This document shows, in pieces, positions 1 to 10,054 of a stretch of 64,000 nucleotides of DNA. The translations under genes were made by a program, and so were the position numbers. The notes under the pieces were generated by a model. That model saw nothing but the letters and a program-made list of their open reading frames with translations, was not told the DNA's origin and ran no database searches. The stretch comes from Mastigamoeba balamuthi (Eukaryota; Evosea; Mastigamoebida; Mastigamoebidae), in contig CACRSC010000002.1 in assembly GCA_902651635.1 (NCBI GenBank), positions 168,430 through 232,429 on the forward strand, in the 5' to 3' direction. The stretch's first letter is position 1. Each line of letters opens with the position of its first letter.

Positions 1-2217
1 CGCCCTCTGCGGCAGGTGCAACGCCCGCGTCACCGGCGACGTCCTCCGCGACCCCGCCTGCGCGGGCTTCACGTTCATCGTCCAGGACGACATCATGCCC
101 CGTTGCGCTGCTCTTTTCCCTCTGCTCCGCAATTCAATTGACTCTGCGCCCCTGGCTCCCCCCCAGAGAACCTGACGCCCCGCGAGATACTGCGGTACGC
201 GGCGGAGCTGGTGCTGCCGGGGTCGTGCAGCGCGGCGCAGCGGGCGCGGCGGGTGGAGGAGCTGATCGACGCGTTCTACCTGCGGGCGTGCGCGGACACG
301 GTGGTCGGCGTGCCCGGCGAGAAGCGCGGCATCAGCGGGGGCGAGCGCAAGCGCGTCTCGATCGCCATGTCGATCGTGGCCAACCCGCAGCTGGTCTTTG
401 TCGACGAGCCCACGAGCGGCCTCGACTCGAGCGCGGCCTACAACGTCGTCAAGATCCTCGCGCAGCTCGCGGCGGGAGGCAGGACCATCGTCTGCTGCAT
501 CCACCAGCCCTCCCAGGACATCTACGAGCTCTTCTCCCACGTCTGCCTCCTCGCCCGCGTGCGCAGCAGCCCAGCAGCCCCCCAGTGCCCCCAGACGCTC
601 ACACTGAGAGGCGCGCGCAGGGCAAGGTGGTCTACTGCGGGCCCAGGGAGGACGTCCGCGGGCACTTTGAGGCGCTGGGGTGCAGGCAGCCCAGGAACAC
701 GACCAGCGCCGAGTGGCTCATCGACATGGTCGACACTAACCGCGAGCAGCTCTCGGTCGCCACGCCTGCGCTGCCGCAGCTCTCGGTCGTCGTCGTCGAG
801 GACGTCCCCGGCTGCTCCACGTCCTCCGCTGCCCTTCCTGTGCCCGGCGCCGTAGCCCCCGAGGGCACCAGCACGCGCAGGCACCGCCGAAACGCGTCCG
901 CGGACGAGGGGGACGATGGCGACGGCTGCGAGCACGCGGTGCAGGTGCAGATGCCGCCAGCGCACAGCGTCGAGTTTGTTGAGTACTTGCAGGCGGGGTT
1001 CCGCGGGTCAGCGGTCGCACAGCAGCTGCGCAAGGCCGTGGAGAACCGCGAGGGCATGGTCCCCAGCTCGAGTATCAAGGCCGAGTACGCACGGGCGCTG
1101 CCTGCGCAGATCGGCATTCTGGTGAAGCGCAACTTCCTGGGGCTGCTGCGCGACAGGCCGTTCATCGCGAGCAGGTTCATGCAGATCGTGCTTGTGGGCG
1201 CCCTCATCGCCGCCCTCTTCAACAACCTCAAGCACAACCAGGCCGGCGTCCGCAACAGGCTCGGTTTCATGTTCTGTGCGCTCCTCGCCCCCCTTTGTTG
1301 CTGTCTTCCCCTCGTCTCTCTCTCTCTTTCTCGCTTGCTTACGCGGTGTCTGTTCTGCGCCGCAGTCACGTGCATGATACAGCTGCTGTTCGCGATGCTC
1401 TCGGTGCTCTTTGTGCTACCGCAGGACTTTGCGGTCTTTCTGCGCGAGTACCTCAACGGCATGTACATGGCCCAAGCCTACATCCCCGTGCGCCCTTGGC
1501 TCTCTAGTCTCGGGCGAGAGCTCCGCTGACTTAGCGCTGTATGTTGACGCGGGTGCACAGGCCCGTGTGATAGCGGACACGCCCCTGCAGGTCATCATGC
1601 CGGTCCTGTTCAGCGTCATTGTGTACTGGTCGGCGGGGCTCAACGGCCAGTCGGACCACGTGCTGCTGTTCTTTGCGGTCATGATCCTCGTGGCCAACGT
1701 GGGCTCCTCCGTTGGCTTCCTGATCTCCGCCATCGCCCGGGGCCTCAGTCGTGTGCGCACACCGATGGCCTAGCTCTATTGCTCGCCAATTCGCCTGCTG
1801 ACTGTGTGCATCGCTCTGGCGGTGCGTCTCGGAGTGCAGTCGCTGCAGATCACGCCGGCGATCTTCATGCCCAACGTGATGTTCGCGGGCTTTGTGCTGA
1901 ACCTGCCGTCGATCACGCCCGTGCTGCGGTGGATACAGTGGATCAGCTTCCTCAAGTACTCGTTCGCCGTCCTCGTGTACAACGAGTTCAGCGGCGACCA
2001 GCTGCGCGAGGGCACGTACTACTGCAGCGACAGCGAGAAGGTGCAGGGCTCCCAGTGCCCGTTCACCAGCGGCGACCGCGTGCTGAGCTACTACGGCTTC
2101 CGCGACGTCCCTGTCACTGCCTACTGTCTCGCCCTGCTCGGCTTCATCCTTGGCTTCCGGCTGCTGGCCACCGTGTTCATCACCATCCGGATGCGGCGCT
2201 TCTATCACAGCAAGTAA
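1..2217 (+). CDS. ABCG (White/Pdr-type) half-transporter, 5' end outside window
   Basis: Membrane ATP-driven exporter of the ABCG family. Exons: <1-101, 167-558, 621-1275, 1366-1487, 1561-1752, 1840-2217; all joins keep frame and the stop is TAA at 2215. The ATP-binding half shows the Q-loop (IVQDDIMPQNLTPRE), the C-loop signature SGGERKR preceded by GEKRGI, the Walker B/D-loop (LVFVDEPTSGLDSS) and the switch histidine (CIHQPS). Walker A lies upstream of the window. A low-complexity linker follows, then the ABC2 membrane part starting at ILVKRNFLGLLRDR with about six hydrophobic segments, including the family-like NGMYMAQAY stretch and LLFAMLSVLFVL. NBD-before-TMD order is the ABCG reverse layout. 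About 613 codons are visible, as expected for a half-transporter. The substrate cannot be inferred. The acceptor of the last intron is the least certain junction (AG at 1839 or the next in-frame CAG). Confidence 0.93.
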
Positions 2218-4705
2218 TCCACAGCGGCGCGGGTCGGCCAGGTTCGCTGCGTTTTGTGCCGTGACCTCTTCCTTCCTCACTGGATCCCGCTCCGCAGTGT
2301 GGGATGTTCAGGCGGAAACGAGGCAACGGCAACCGCGGGCTATGAGAGCTGCCGTCATTCGCCGTTAGCAATGTAGACTGTCTTCCTTTTCTGGGGAAAA
2401 AGGCAGCCCCTGTGCCGCCGGGTATCGAAGTGCTGCCAAGCGCACAGACACAGGGCTCTTGACTTGTGTTTCCCATCCCGTTGTCGCCCTGGGGTGTATC
2501 CTATCAGCAGCCCGTGTGTGCCTGTTGCAAGCGCTGCGGGTGGCGACTTGGAGACAATTCGCGGGAGGGGTGGGGAAGAGGGGTCATGGCGTACACGCTG
2601 CTGTGCTGTTGAGCGTTCCAGAAGGCCCGGGCTATTGGCCCGAAGGGCGCCGAGGGAGCGGACAGGCCGGTGCCAGTGCCAGTGGTGTAGCGCTTGGCTG
2701 GCGCGGTGTTTTGGCGCAACCGCGGTGGACCGCAGACGGGAGCATCTGCCGGGTGTGAGTTTCATTTTGTCAGCCGCGCTTGAGCGTCGTCCTGGCCGGC
2801 TTTCTCCTTCCTCTGCGGCTGTGTTTGCCCTCTGGTTGTCGGGCTGTGCGGTCTACTGTGTGCGGGTGGTTATGTGGCGCCTGCGTGTTCTTGGGTCGTT
2901 GTGTGAAACTCCGATTTCTGCTGCTCGTTTAGTTTCTCTTCTCTGTGTGCCCGCGGAGCACGTCTTCGTGACAACCGTTGTGCTATTCATTGAGCCCGTG
3001 ATCCCCGCCATCTGCGCGGGCTGCTGCGGGATCGCCCTGGATCGAGGTGTTGCGCGGGGCCTCTCGCGTGTGGTGTTCTCCAGTGGGGGGAGGAATTTGG
3101 GTATTTGCGCTGCTGACACACCAAGTGCCCTCTTTTGTCGGCGTGCCGCCGGCAGCTGTTGCACGCCGTGCCTCTACTCGGACCAGGGGCGTATCGCTGA
3201 TCGCGCGTACGTGCTGCTCTGAGCTGCCGCGAGTGCCTCGTGTGCTCCTCTGGTGTTTGTGTTTAGTGCTGTGTCTCTCGTTCTTATTCTACAGTCGGTT
3301 TCTGCCCACTCACTCTCGCCCGCGCCACTGCTGGTGCTCTGCAGGGATGTGGTTCACTGCTCCTGTGGCCTGGAGCTCCCCGGCCAGTCAGGCGGGCCCT
3401 GGGGAGCAATTCTGCTGCAGCAGAATCCGCGACACGCTGCTTTCTCTGTTTTGGGCAGTCTCTTCCCTGCTCGCGTCTGCTGGCAGTCGTGTGCAGCCCC
3501 GCCAGAGCGGAGCCACTGTGCCAGGTCGCACGCACGCACGGACGGGCGGCTGGCGGAGGTCCAGAACGAGGGAAAAGCGAAGCAGGAGTTAGTCGCTCTG
3601 TTACGGGTTGTTTGTCGGCGTGTGTTCTCCTGCCTCTGCTCCGGCACCCCGGGGCGAGTTGGAAAAACTCCAGGGGCTGGGGGGGCTGCCCGCTGCATGG
3701 GCGGGGCGCTGGGGACGTCGCGGCAGCCCCCGGTGGCCGCGGGGGGGGCAGCGGGGCGTGGGTGGGCGATGATGCGGGGCATGAGCCCCATTGAGCTGCG
3801 TTGGCGGGTGCCCCCCCGACAGAACAAGGAGCATGCCGAATTCCATTCCCTGTTCTCCAGCGGATGCACACCGGGCCCCAAAGAGACCCACCCCTTCTGC
3901 CGCTGGGGGCGTTTTCTCCCCTTTTCCTCTTGGGCCCATCAAGGCAAAAACGCGTATACAAAATGCACATAAAAAGGGATTGTTCACGCGTAGAACACAA
4001 GCAGAACGCTCCCCGATCATCCCCCCTCCGGACCACCGGCGCCCTCCCGCGGCCCAGCGGCGCGCGAGACCCGCGCGGGTGGCCCGGGGGCCGCCTGCCG
4101 CAGCGGTGGCGGGGCGTCCGGAGAGCCCCCGTGGGCCCCGTCGGCGTTTGTTCATAGCACTTTTTTCTTGGCCCCTTCGGGCCTATCGGCGGTTTGGGGT
4201 GGGCTTCCCACTTATACCCTCTTTGCGAAAAAAGGCCTGCCCTGCTCCCCAGCGGCGCCGCCCAGCGCGGGGCGGCCCACGCGGGCATGCGGGGCGCGGG
4301 GGGCGCACGGGGGGCCGCAGGGGAGGGGGCAGGGGAGGCAGCGGTGGTCTCAAAAATGGAAAAAACTATGTTGGGTATGGGCGGCGCACTGACTGGTGAG
4401 ACGCGCAGTACTGCTTGCAGTGGTTGGTGTTGGAGGGTGGTGGTTCAGACCGACTCGCCGCGTAGCAGGGCAGGAGTGGGGGAGGGAGAGAGAGAGCGGG
4501 AGGAGAAAGAGAGGAGAAAGAGGGAGGGAAGAGGGAGTTGTGGCTGTTACGTCTGCTTGTGGACGAGTTTGTCGTGCTGAGCAGAGGGGGGGGAGAGAAA
4601 GAGAGAGAGAGAACAGAAACCGGGGTCGGTCGACGCGTTAGGGTGGGGCCTTGGGGGGTGTGTGAGGCTGGGGGCGGCGGGCTCTCGGGGGAGCGGGGGG
4701 AGGAG
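2218..4705. other. Gene-free interval
   Basis: About 2.5 kb between the ABCG stop and the 3' end of the next gene on the minus strand. The open frames here (longest about 250 codons, 2464-3222 +) have no recognisable domain, no family-like motif and no conserved intron pattern. I see no tRNA. A short palindrome (GGCCCGAAGGGGCC type) lies around 4171-4186. Confidence 0.5.
4472..4619. repeat. Interrupted purine-rich (GA) tract
   Basis: Two nearly pure A/G runs (4472-4537 and 4581-4619) made of GAGA, GGGA and AGAAAG units, separated by mixed sequence. On the minus strand this is a pyrimidine tract just past the stop codon of the next gene, so it would fall in that gene's 3' UTR or terminator region. 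Confidence 0.7.
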
Positions 4706-6101
4706 CTAGGGGTCGTAGGACATGCGGTAGCGCCCCTTCTTGCGGTGCTTCTCGTTGGGCACAAAGTCGAACCACCGCAGTCGCCTCCGCATCTCCGCCT
4801 CCCGCAGCAGCGTCGGCGCGCTCGCCCTCCGCGCGTCCCGCTCGTCCGCGTCCTCGGCCGCCGCCCTCTTCTGCCCCTGCGGCGACACCAGCGCCTCGCA
4901 CGACCGCGACCCCTGCAGCCCCTGTTGCAACTGCTGCTGCTGCTGCCCTTGCTGTTGCTGCTGCCCCTGCTGCTGCTGCTGCTGCTGCCCTTGCTGGTGC
5001 AGGGCCCCGCGGTGGTACGCGTGGGGCGTCGGGGGGCCCTCGTGCTGCTGGGCGGGCAGGGGCAGCGGGGCCGAGGGCGAGGGGAGGGGCGGAGGCGCCA
5101 GGACGCTGGCCAGGATGGGCGAGAGGACGGGGGCCGCGTCGGGCAGGGCGGCAGCGGCAGCGGCAGCGGCGGCAGCGGCGGGGGAGGCGCAGCGCATCAG
5201 CGAGGGCGGGGGGCCCTCGGGGAGGGGCGAGAGCTTGGGGAAGAGCGACTCGGGCAGCCTGTACTCCTCCGCGGCGGCCGGCAGCGGGGCCCCCCGCCCC
5301 CGCTCGGCCAGCAGCCCCGGGGAGCCCGAGCCCCCCAGCGGCACCGCCACCGGGAAGAACGGGGCCCCGCCTGCGCGCCCACCACCGGCGACGACGCCGA
5401 TGCGGGCCACCTCCTGCGCTCCATACAGCACGGCACGGCACGGGCAGGGCGGGGGCAGGCGGAGCAGCGGCAGAGCGCCCGTCCAGCGCGGCAGCGGCGG
5501 GTCCGCGCGTCACGCAGAGAGGAAAATACAGAGGGGGGGGCGCCGCAGGGGAGGGGGTGGGAGCACCGCTCGTGAGATCGCGGCTTGGAGGGGCACTGCC
5601 TCTCTTGACTCTCGGGGGCGTTGGAACGCGAGGGAAACGCAGGCAGAGCACAGGGGGGCCCTGGGGGGCTCTGGGGGCTCGGGGGGTCCGCCCCGCCCAT
5701 TTGCACGGCTAAAGCGCGGCACAGTCCGGGAGGGGCGGCGCACTGCTGCGGCGTGGACGACGGCGGGCGGACGTGCGGCGACGACGAGGGGCGCGGATCC
5801 ATGAGCTGGCGCTGGCGCGGTATTTGCGGGTCTGCTGCTGCTGCTGCTGCTCTGCTGCGGCCGCTGCTGCCGCGGGTGCTGCTGCTGCTGCTGCTGCTGC
5901 TGGTTCTGGTGCTGGCGGGGCTGTGCCTGAGACGGTGCCGGTGCTGCTGGTGCTGGTGCTGGTGCTGGTGCTGGTGCTGGTGGTGGGGGTCTTGGTCTCT
6001 GCGCGTCTTTTTTTGAAAAGCGGGGATTTGGGTTTGGGTTCTGCGGGGCCCGGGGCCTGGGCGCTGCTGGCGTCGCCCTCTTGCTGCCGTACGCCCCTAC
6101 T
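4706..6101 (-). CDS. Pro/Gln/Ala-rich protein with basic conserved C-terminus (5' end unresolved)
   Basis: Unrecognised. The firm part is exon 5413-4706 (236 codons, stop TAG). It has Pro/Ala-rich sequence, glutamine runs, then a charged, apparently ordered tail with LREAEMRRRLRWFDFVPNEK followed by HRKKGRYRMSYDP. A plausible upstream exon is 6101-5744, using a GTGCGC donor and GCAG acceptors. It reads in one frame as Pro/Ala, Gln/His and Ser runs ending in VVHAAA and joins EVARIGVV in phase. No start codon lies in that exon, so further upstream exon(s) must exist, perhaps beyond the duplicated block. Low complexity and the DRWF/basic tail suggest a nuclear or RNA-associated protein, but nothing identifies a family. 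Transcript evidence would be needed to fix the N-terminus. Confidence 0.5.
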
Positions 6102-6606
6102 CTGCCGCCGCAACAACGAACACAAAAACACCACCACCCCCTCGGGCAAATAACCCACGTGGCCTACGTGGCTCCGCCCCGCTCTCTTTTTGCTCCGATC
6201 GGGTCAAAACTCGCCTGGAGCCCCGCGCCGCCTTGCTGCTGCTGTTGTTCCGGCAGGTCTCTCTGCCTGGTCTCTGTTCTCTCTCTGGCGGGCGACGCTC
6301 CTGCCGGGCGGTGTGCGTCTGTGTCTCTGTGCGAACAGAAATTATAAAAAAGGCACCAAGCCCCCGCGGGGACGACCGAGCACACGAGGCTGGGGGGGCG
6401 CGGCAGCAGCGGCGGTCGAGCAGCGGGGGGTCTTTTGATTAGCAGAGAAAAAAAGAAAGAAGCAAAGAAAGAAGCAAGGGCCCCCCGAGCGTTTCGCTGG
6501 GTGCGCAGATCGCCCAGCCCCTCGCGACGAAATATCTCCCCGGTCGGGGTCCGCCCCCAGTGCGAGCCGGGCCCTGGTGTGTATGTGTGTGTGTGCTGCA
6601 TACCTT
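5435..6606. repeat. 1.17-kb duplicated block, copy 1
   Basis: 1172 bp repeated almost exactly at 6608-7778. Between the copies lies one N (6607). Differences I can see are one extra G in the G-run near 5540 and A at 5797 versus G at 6969. The abrupt ends, the single N and the allele-like differences suggest two haplotype contigs placed end to end rather than a biological duplication. Confidence 0.9.
5829..5990. repeat. CTG/CAG and GGTGCT microsatellites
   Basis: Runs of CTG triplets (about 5829-5850 and 5878-5902) and a GGTGCT hexamer array (about 5943-5985). They recur in copy 2 at +1172. On the minus strand they read as Gln, Ala or Ser runs and Pro-Ala repeats of the candidate exon of the neighbouring gene. 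Confidence 0.8.
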
Positions 6607-6607
6607 N

Positions 6608-7778
6608 ACGGCACGGGCAGGGCGGGGGCAGGCGGAGCAGCGGCAGAGCGCCCGTCCAGCGCGGCAGCGGCGGGTCCGCGCGTCACGCAGAGAGGAAAAT
6701 ACAGAGGGGGGGCGCCGCAGGGGAGGGGGTGGGAGCACCGCTCGTGAGATCGCGGCTTGGAGGGGCACTGCCTCTCTTGACTCTCGGGGGCGTTGGAACG
6801 CGAGGGAAACGCAGGCAGAGCACAGGGGGGCCCTGGGGGGCTCTGGGGGCTCGGGGGGTCCGCCCCGCCCATTTGCACGGCTAAAGCGCGGCACAGTCCG
6901 GGAGGGGCGGCGCACTGCTGCGGCGTGGACGACGGCGGGCGGACGTGCGGCGACGACGAGGGGCGCGGGTCCATGAGCTGGCGCTGGCGCGGTATTTGCG
7001 GGTCTGCTGCTGCTGCTGCTGCTCTGCTGCGGCCGCTGCTGCCGCGGGTGCTGCTGCTGCTGCTGCTGCTGCTGGTTCTGGTGCTGGCGGGGCTGTGCCT
7101 GAGACGGTGCCGGTGCTGCTGGTGCTGGTGCTGGTGCTGGTGCTGGTGCTGGTGGTGGGGGTCTTGGTCTCTGCGCGTCTTTTTTTGAAAAGCGGGGATT
7201 TGGGTTTGGGTTCTGCGGGGCCCGGGGCCTGGGCGCTGCTGGCGTCGCCCTCTTGCTGCCGTACGCCCCTACTCTGCCGCCGCAACAACGAACACAAAAA
7301 CACCACCACCCCCTCGGGCAAATAACCCACGTGGCCTACGTGGCTCCGCCCCGCTCTCTTTTTGCTCCGATCGGGTCAAAACTCGCCTGGAGCCCCGCGC
7401 CGCCTTGCTGCTGCTGTTGTTCCGGCAGGTCTCTCTGCCTGGTCTCTGTTCTCTCTCTGGCGGGCGACGCTCCTGCCGGGCGGTGTGCGTCTGTGTCTCT
7501 GTGCGAACAGAAATTATAAAAAAGGCACCAAGCCCCCGCGGGGACGACCGAGCACACGAGGCTGGGGGGGCGCGGCAGCAGCGGCGGTCGAGCAGCGGGG
7601 GGTCTTTTGATTAGCAGAGAAAAAAAGAAAGAAGCAAAGAAAGAAGCAAGGGCCCCCCGAGCGTTTCGCTGGGTGCGCAGATCGCCCAGCCCCTCGCGAC
7701 GAAATATCTCCCCGGTCGGGGTCCGCCCCCAGTGCGAGCCGGGCCCTGGTGTGTATGTGTGTGTGTGCTGCATACCTT
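6608..7778. repeat. 1.17-kb duplicated block, copy 2
   Basis: Second copy of 5435-6606, starting directly after the N at 6607. After its end (CATACCTT at about 7771-7778) the sequence continues uniquely with TTGCTGCGGG. Copy 1 stops at the same base and is followed by the N. That is what a mis-joined overlap looks like. Confidence 0.9.
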
Positions 7779-8720
7779 GTTGCTGCGGGAGCGAGCGAGC
7801 CAGAGAGCGAGACCCCGGGGGCTGGGCGAGCGGGAGAGGAGAGGGGCACACATGAGGGAACCACCAGAACTCCCCTGCCCCCTGCCCCCCTCCGCTGCAG
7901 ACGCCCCTCCTGCCCGAAGCCCGGGCCGGGGCCCTGCTCGCGGCCACAGGAACGGGGGAGAGGGGAGGGAGCGGCTGAGAGGGGGCTCTGGGCGGTGCGC
8001 TCTGGGGGGCGCAGGCGAGGGCTCCCAACACGTCTTGCCGGCCACGCTGCGCTGCACTGGCGCCTCCACGCGGCCCCGCGCGCGGCCCCTGCGTGCCCCC
8101 CAGGGCGGAGGGCCTGCCGCCGGGCCCCGGGGGGCGCGCAGGGGCCCGCGCGGCGCGCAGGGGGGCGGCGACGCCACAGGCGCATTTGAAAAAAAACGCA
8201 AGGGCAATAAAAAAACAGAGGCGCGCGGAAACGGGGGCGGCAGAGGCCGCGGCCACCCGCTGCTGCACGCGATTACGGCTCCCCGGGCAGTGCCCTGCCG
8301 TGCGCGCGCGCGGGACGCGGCCGCGGAGCCCCCGGGGCGGCGGGGGAGGCCCAGAGAGCGCAAGTGGGCAACGCGGGGGAAAAAAGTAAACTCGGCAGCG
8401 CCGTGGCCACGCCAGAGGCGGCCGTGCGGGCCCCGCATGCGATTCCGCGGGCCCAGGGGCCGGGGCAGCAGGGGCCAGCGGTGCGGGCCGCGGGGGAGCA
8501 CGGGCGTGCTCACGACTTCTTTTTTGAAAGCAAAGAGAAGGGAAGGAAGAGTTCCTGACGCAAACTGGGGGATGGTCTTTATTTTTCGAAGATTTGCGAA
8601 TCCGAATAAACACGCCAATATCTCCCACGGGGTGACGTAAGACGTGGCGTGATGGGGCGTTCGGTGACGACAGAGATATTTCTCACCTCCGCTGCCCCCC
8701 CACTCGTGCCGCCCGCCCGC
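7779..8720. other. Gene-free GC-rich interval
   Basis: Very GC-rich sequence between the duplicated block and the stop codon of the next minus-strand gene. Long open frames exist on both strands but consist of Pro/Arg/Ala/Gly with no domain, as expected by chance at this base composition. It may hold the missing 5' exon of the gene at 4706-6101. Two ATATC-type motifs occur near 8612 and 8675. Confidence 0.4.
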
Positions 8721-9612
8721 CTACGCCGCCGTCCTGAGCAACGTGGCCGCCACGAACCGCTCGAACTCGGCAAACGCCTCGCCGGTGAACGCCAGGGGCC
8801 TCAGCCTGGCAGGGCGGGTGTCAGCCAGCCCAGCACACCCCCCACGTCATTGGCCGAGGGCGGCGAGCGACCCCCTCTGGCCAGAGTGTCTGCGACTCCA
8901 CACACGGAAAATCCCGCAGATTCACAGATAGAGCAGATCCATACGGGAACTAGTCCCCGCAGAATCTTCTGTGCGTCACCGAAGGGAAAACCCCTCTCAT
9001 GTCCCGATCGGGCCAAGAAGACCGTATGGCAGAGGACCTGCCCTATCAGGACCACCGCAACGCCCCCCAGCCTCCCACCCGGGGGGAGTGGGATGACGCA
9101 CACGACGACGAGGACGAGCTTGTCGTGGTGGGCGAGCAGGACGCCGCCGTGGCGCCTGTCCTTGTCGTCGAGTGACGTGGCGTACCACGTGTGCTCGCGC
9201 GTCGTCGTCACCGCGTGCGCCGCGCCGCAGGCCCGCACGTGCTCCCTGCCGAGCCGCCTGCCCTGGACGCCCTCGACGATGCCCGCGGCCTCCTCGACGC
9301 GCAGCGCCACGCCGTGCTCGTACGCTCTGCGCCGCCGCCCCCGCAAAAGTCGCATCAGCTGCGCGCCGGGGGGGGGCAGAGAATCTCCGGAGATATTCAC
9401 ATCAGCGCGCGGTGCGAGATCGGGGGCTCGGGGCTCGCGTGCAGCAGCGCGGCGCCGGCGAAGAGCGCGGGGCGCTGGTCGACAAAGAGGGCGCACTGGC
9501 GCTCGAGCCAGGGCTGCGTGCCGGCCATCAGCGCGGGGGCCGCGACCCTCGCCTGCTGCCCCTGCGCGTGCGCCGCGTGCGCCCCGGGGGCCTGCGCCTG
9601 CGCTCCGTACAT
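8721..9612 (-). CDS. Small unknown protein, 173 aa, three exons
   Basis: Unrecognised. Exons 9612-9401, 9326-9102 and 8805-8721 join in phase (donors GTGAAT and GTGCGT; acceptors CGCAG and GCCAG) to give 173 residues. After an Ala/Gln-rich start the chain looks like one compact domain: ERQCALFVDQRPALFAGAAL, AYEHGVALRVEEAAGIVEGV, then HTWYATSLDD, HHDKLVLVVVLRPL and a C-terminal helix FAEFERFVAATLL. Alternating strands and a final amphipathic helix resemble small alpha/beta folds such as longin or roadblock proteins, but no signature supports either. The gene starts opposite the ankyrin/SH3 gene and shares about 440 bp of upstream DNA with it. In-phase continuity over three exons supports a real gene. 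Confidence 0.65.
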
Positions 9613-10054
9613 CCCGTCTCTGTCTGTGCTGCTCGCCCGCCGCTGCGGTTGTCCCGGTCGCTGTCGTGTCGCGGGCGCGCGGGGCTCGTCGCAGAGACCG
9701 CGTGTTGCGCTCTGCGGCAGAAAATATCTCCCGGGCGCCGTAGGGGCGAAAATATCCCGGCAGATATTCCCCCGCCACGCCGCGGCAGCCCGCGGGGCGA
9801 CGGGACGCGGCGGCGCTGTCGCATCGCGCGCGCGGCGCGGGTGGCGGGCGGGGGAGATATTGCGGGGGGAATATCTGAGGGGGTATTTAAAAAGCGCGAA
9901 AAAGGAGCGTGAGAGGAGCACAGGGGAGCCCTTGCGCCGCGCGGGGGCCACAACAAAGCAAAACCCCCACACACACCCCCCACCGGGCACCCGCACCGCA
10001 CCAGAGCGCGCCGGGGGCTGTCTGCGCAACCCCACCCACACCCGCGCCCCCCCA
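9613..10054. promoter_or_regulatory. Divergent promoter region
   Basis: Holds a TATA-like TATTTAAAA (9884-9892) about 165 bp before the ATG of the rightward gene, and an inverted pair AGATATT...AATATCT (9855-9861 and 9870-9876). Further copies of the ATATCTCC/GGAGATATT motif lie near 9721-9770. The same motif lies upstream of several other start codons in the window. Confidence 0.45.

Noticed and set aside
2464-3222. 252-codon plus-strand frame after the ABCG gene
   Set aside because: No family, no intron pattern, Cys/Arg-rich chance composition; left unannotated.
5435-7778. Taking the two 1.17-kb copies as a true segmental duplication with two gene copies
   Set aside because: Single N at the junction and allele-like differences favour a mis-join.
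7336-8628. 430-codon minus-strand frame
   Set aside because: Pro/Arg/Ala-rich with no motif, runs into the duplicated block and changes reading across it; long frames are expected by chance at this GC.
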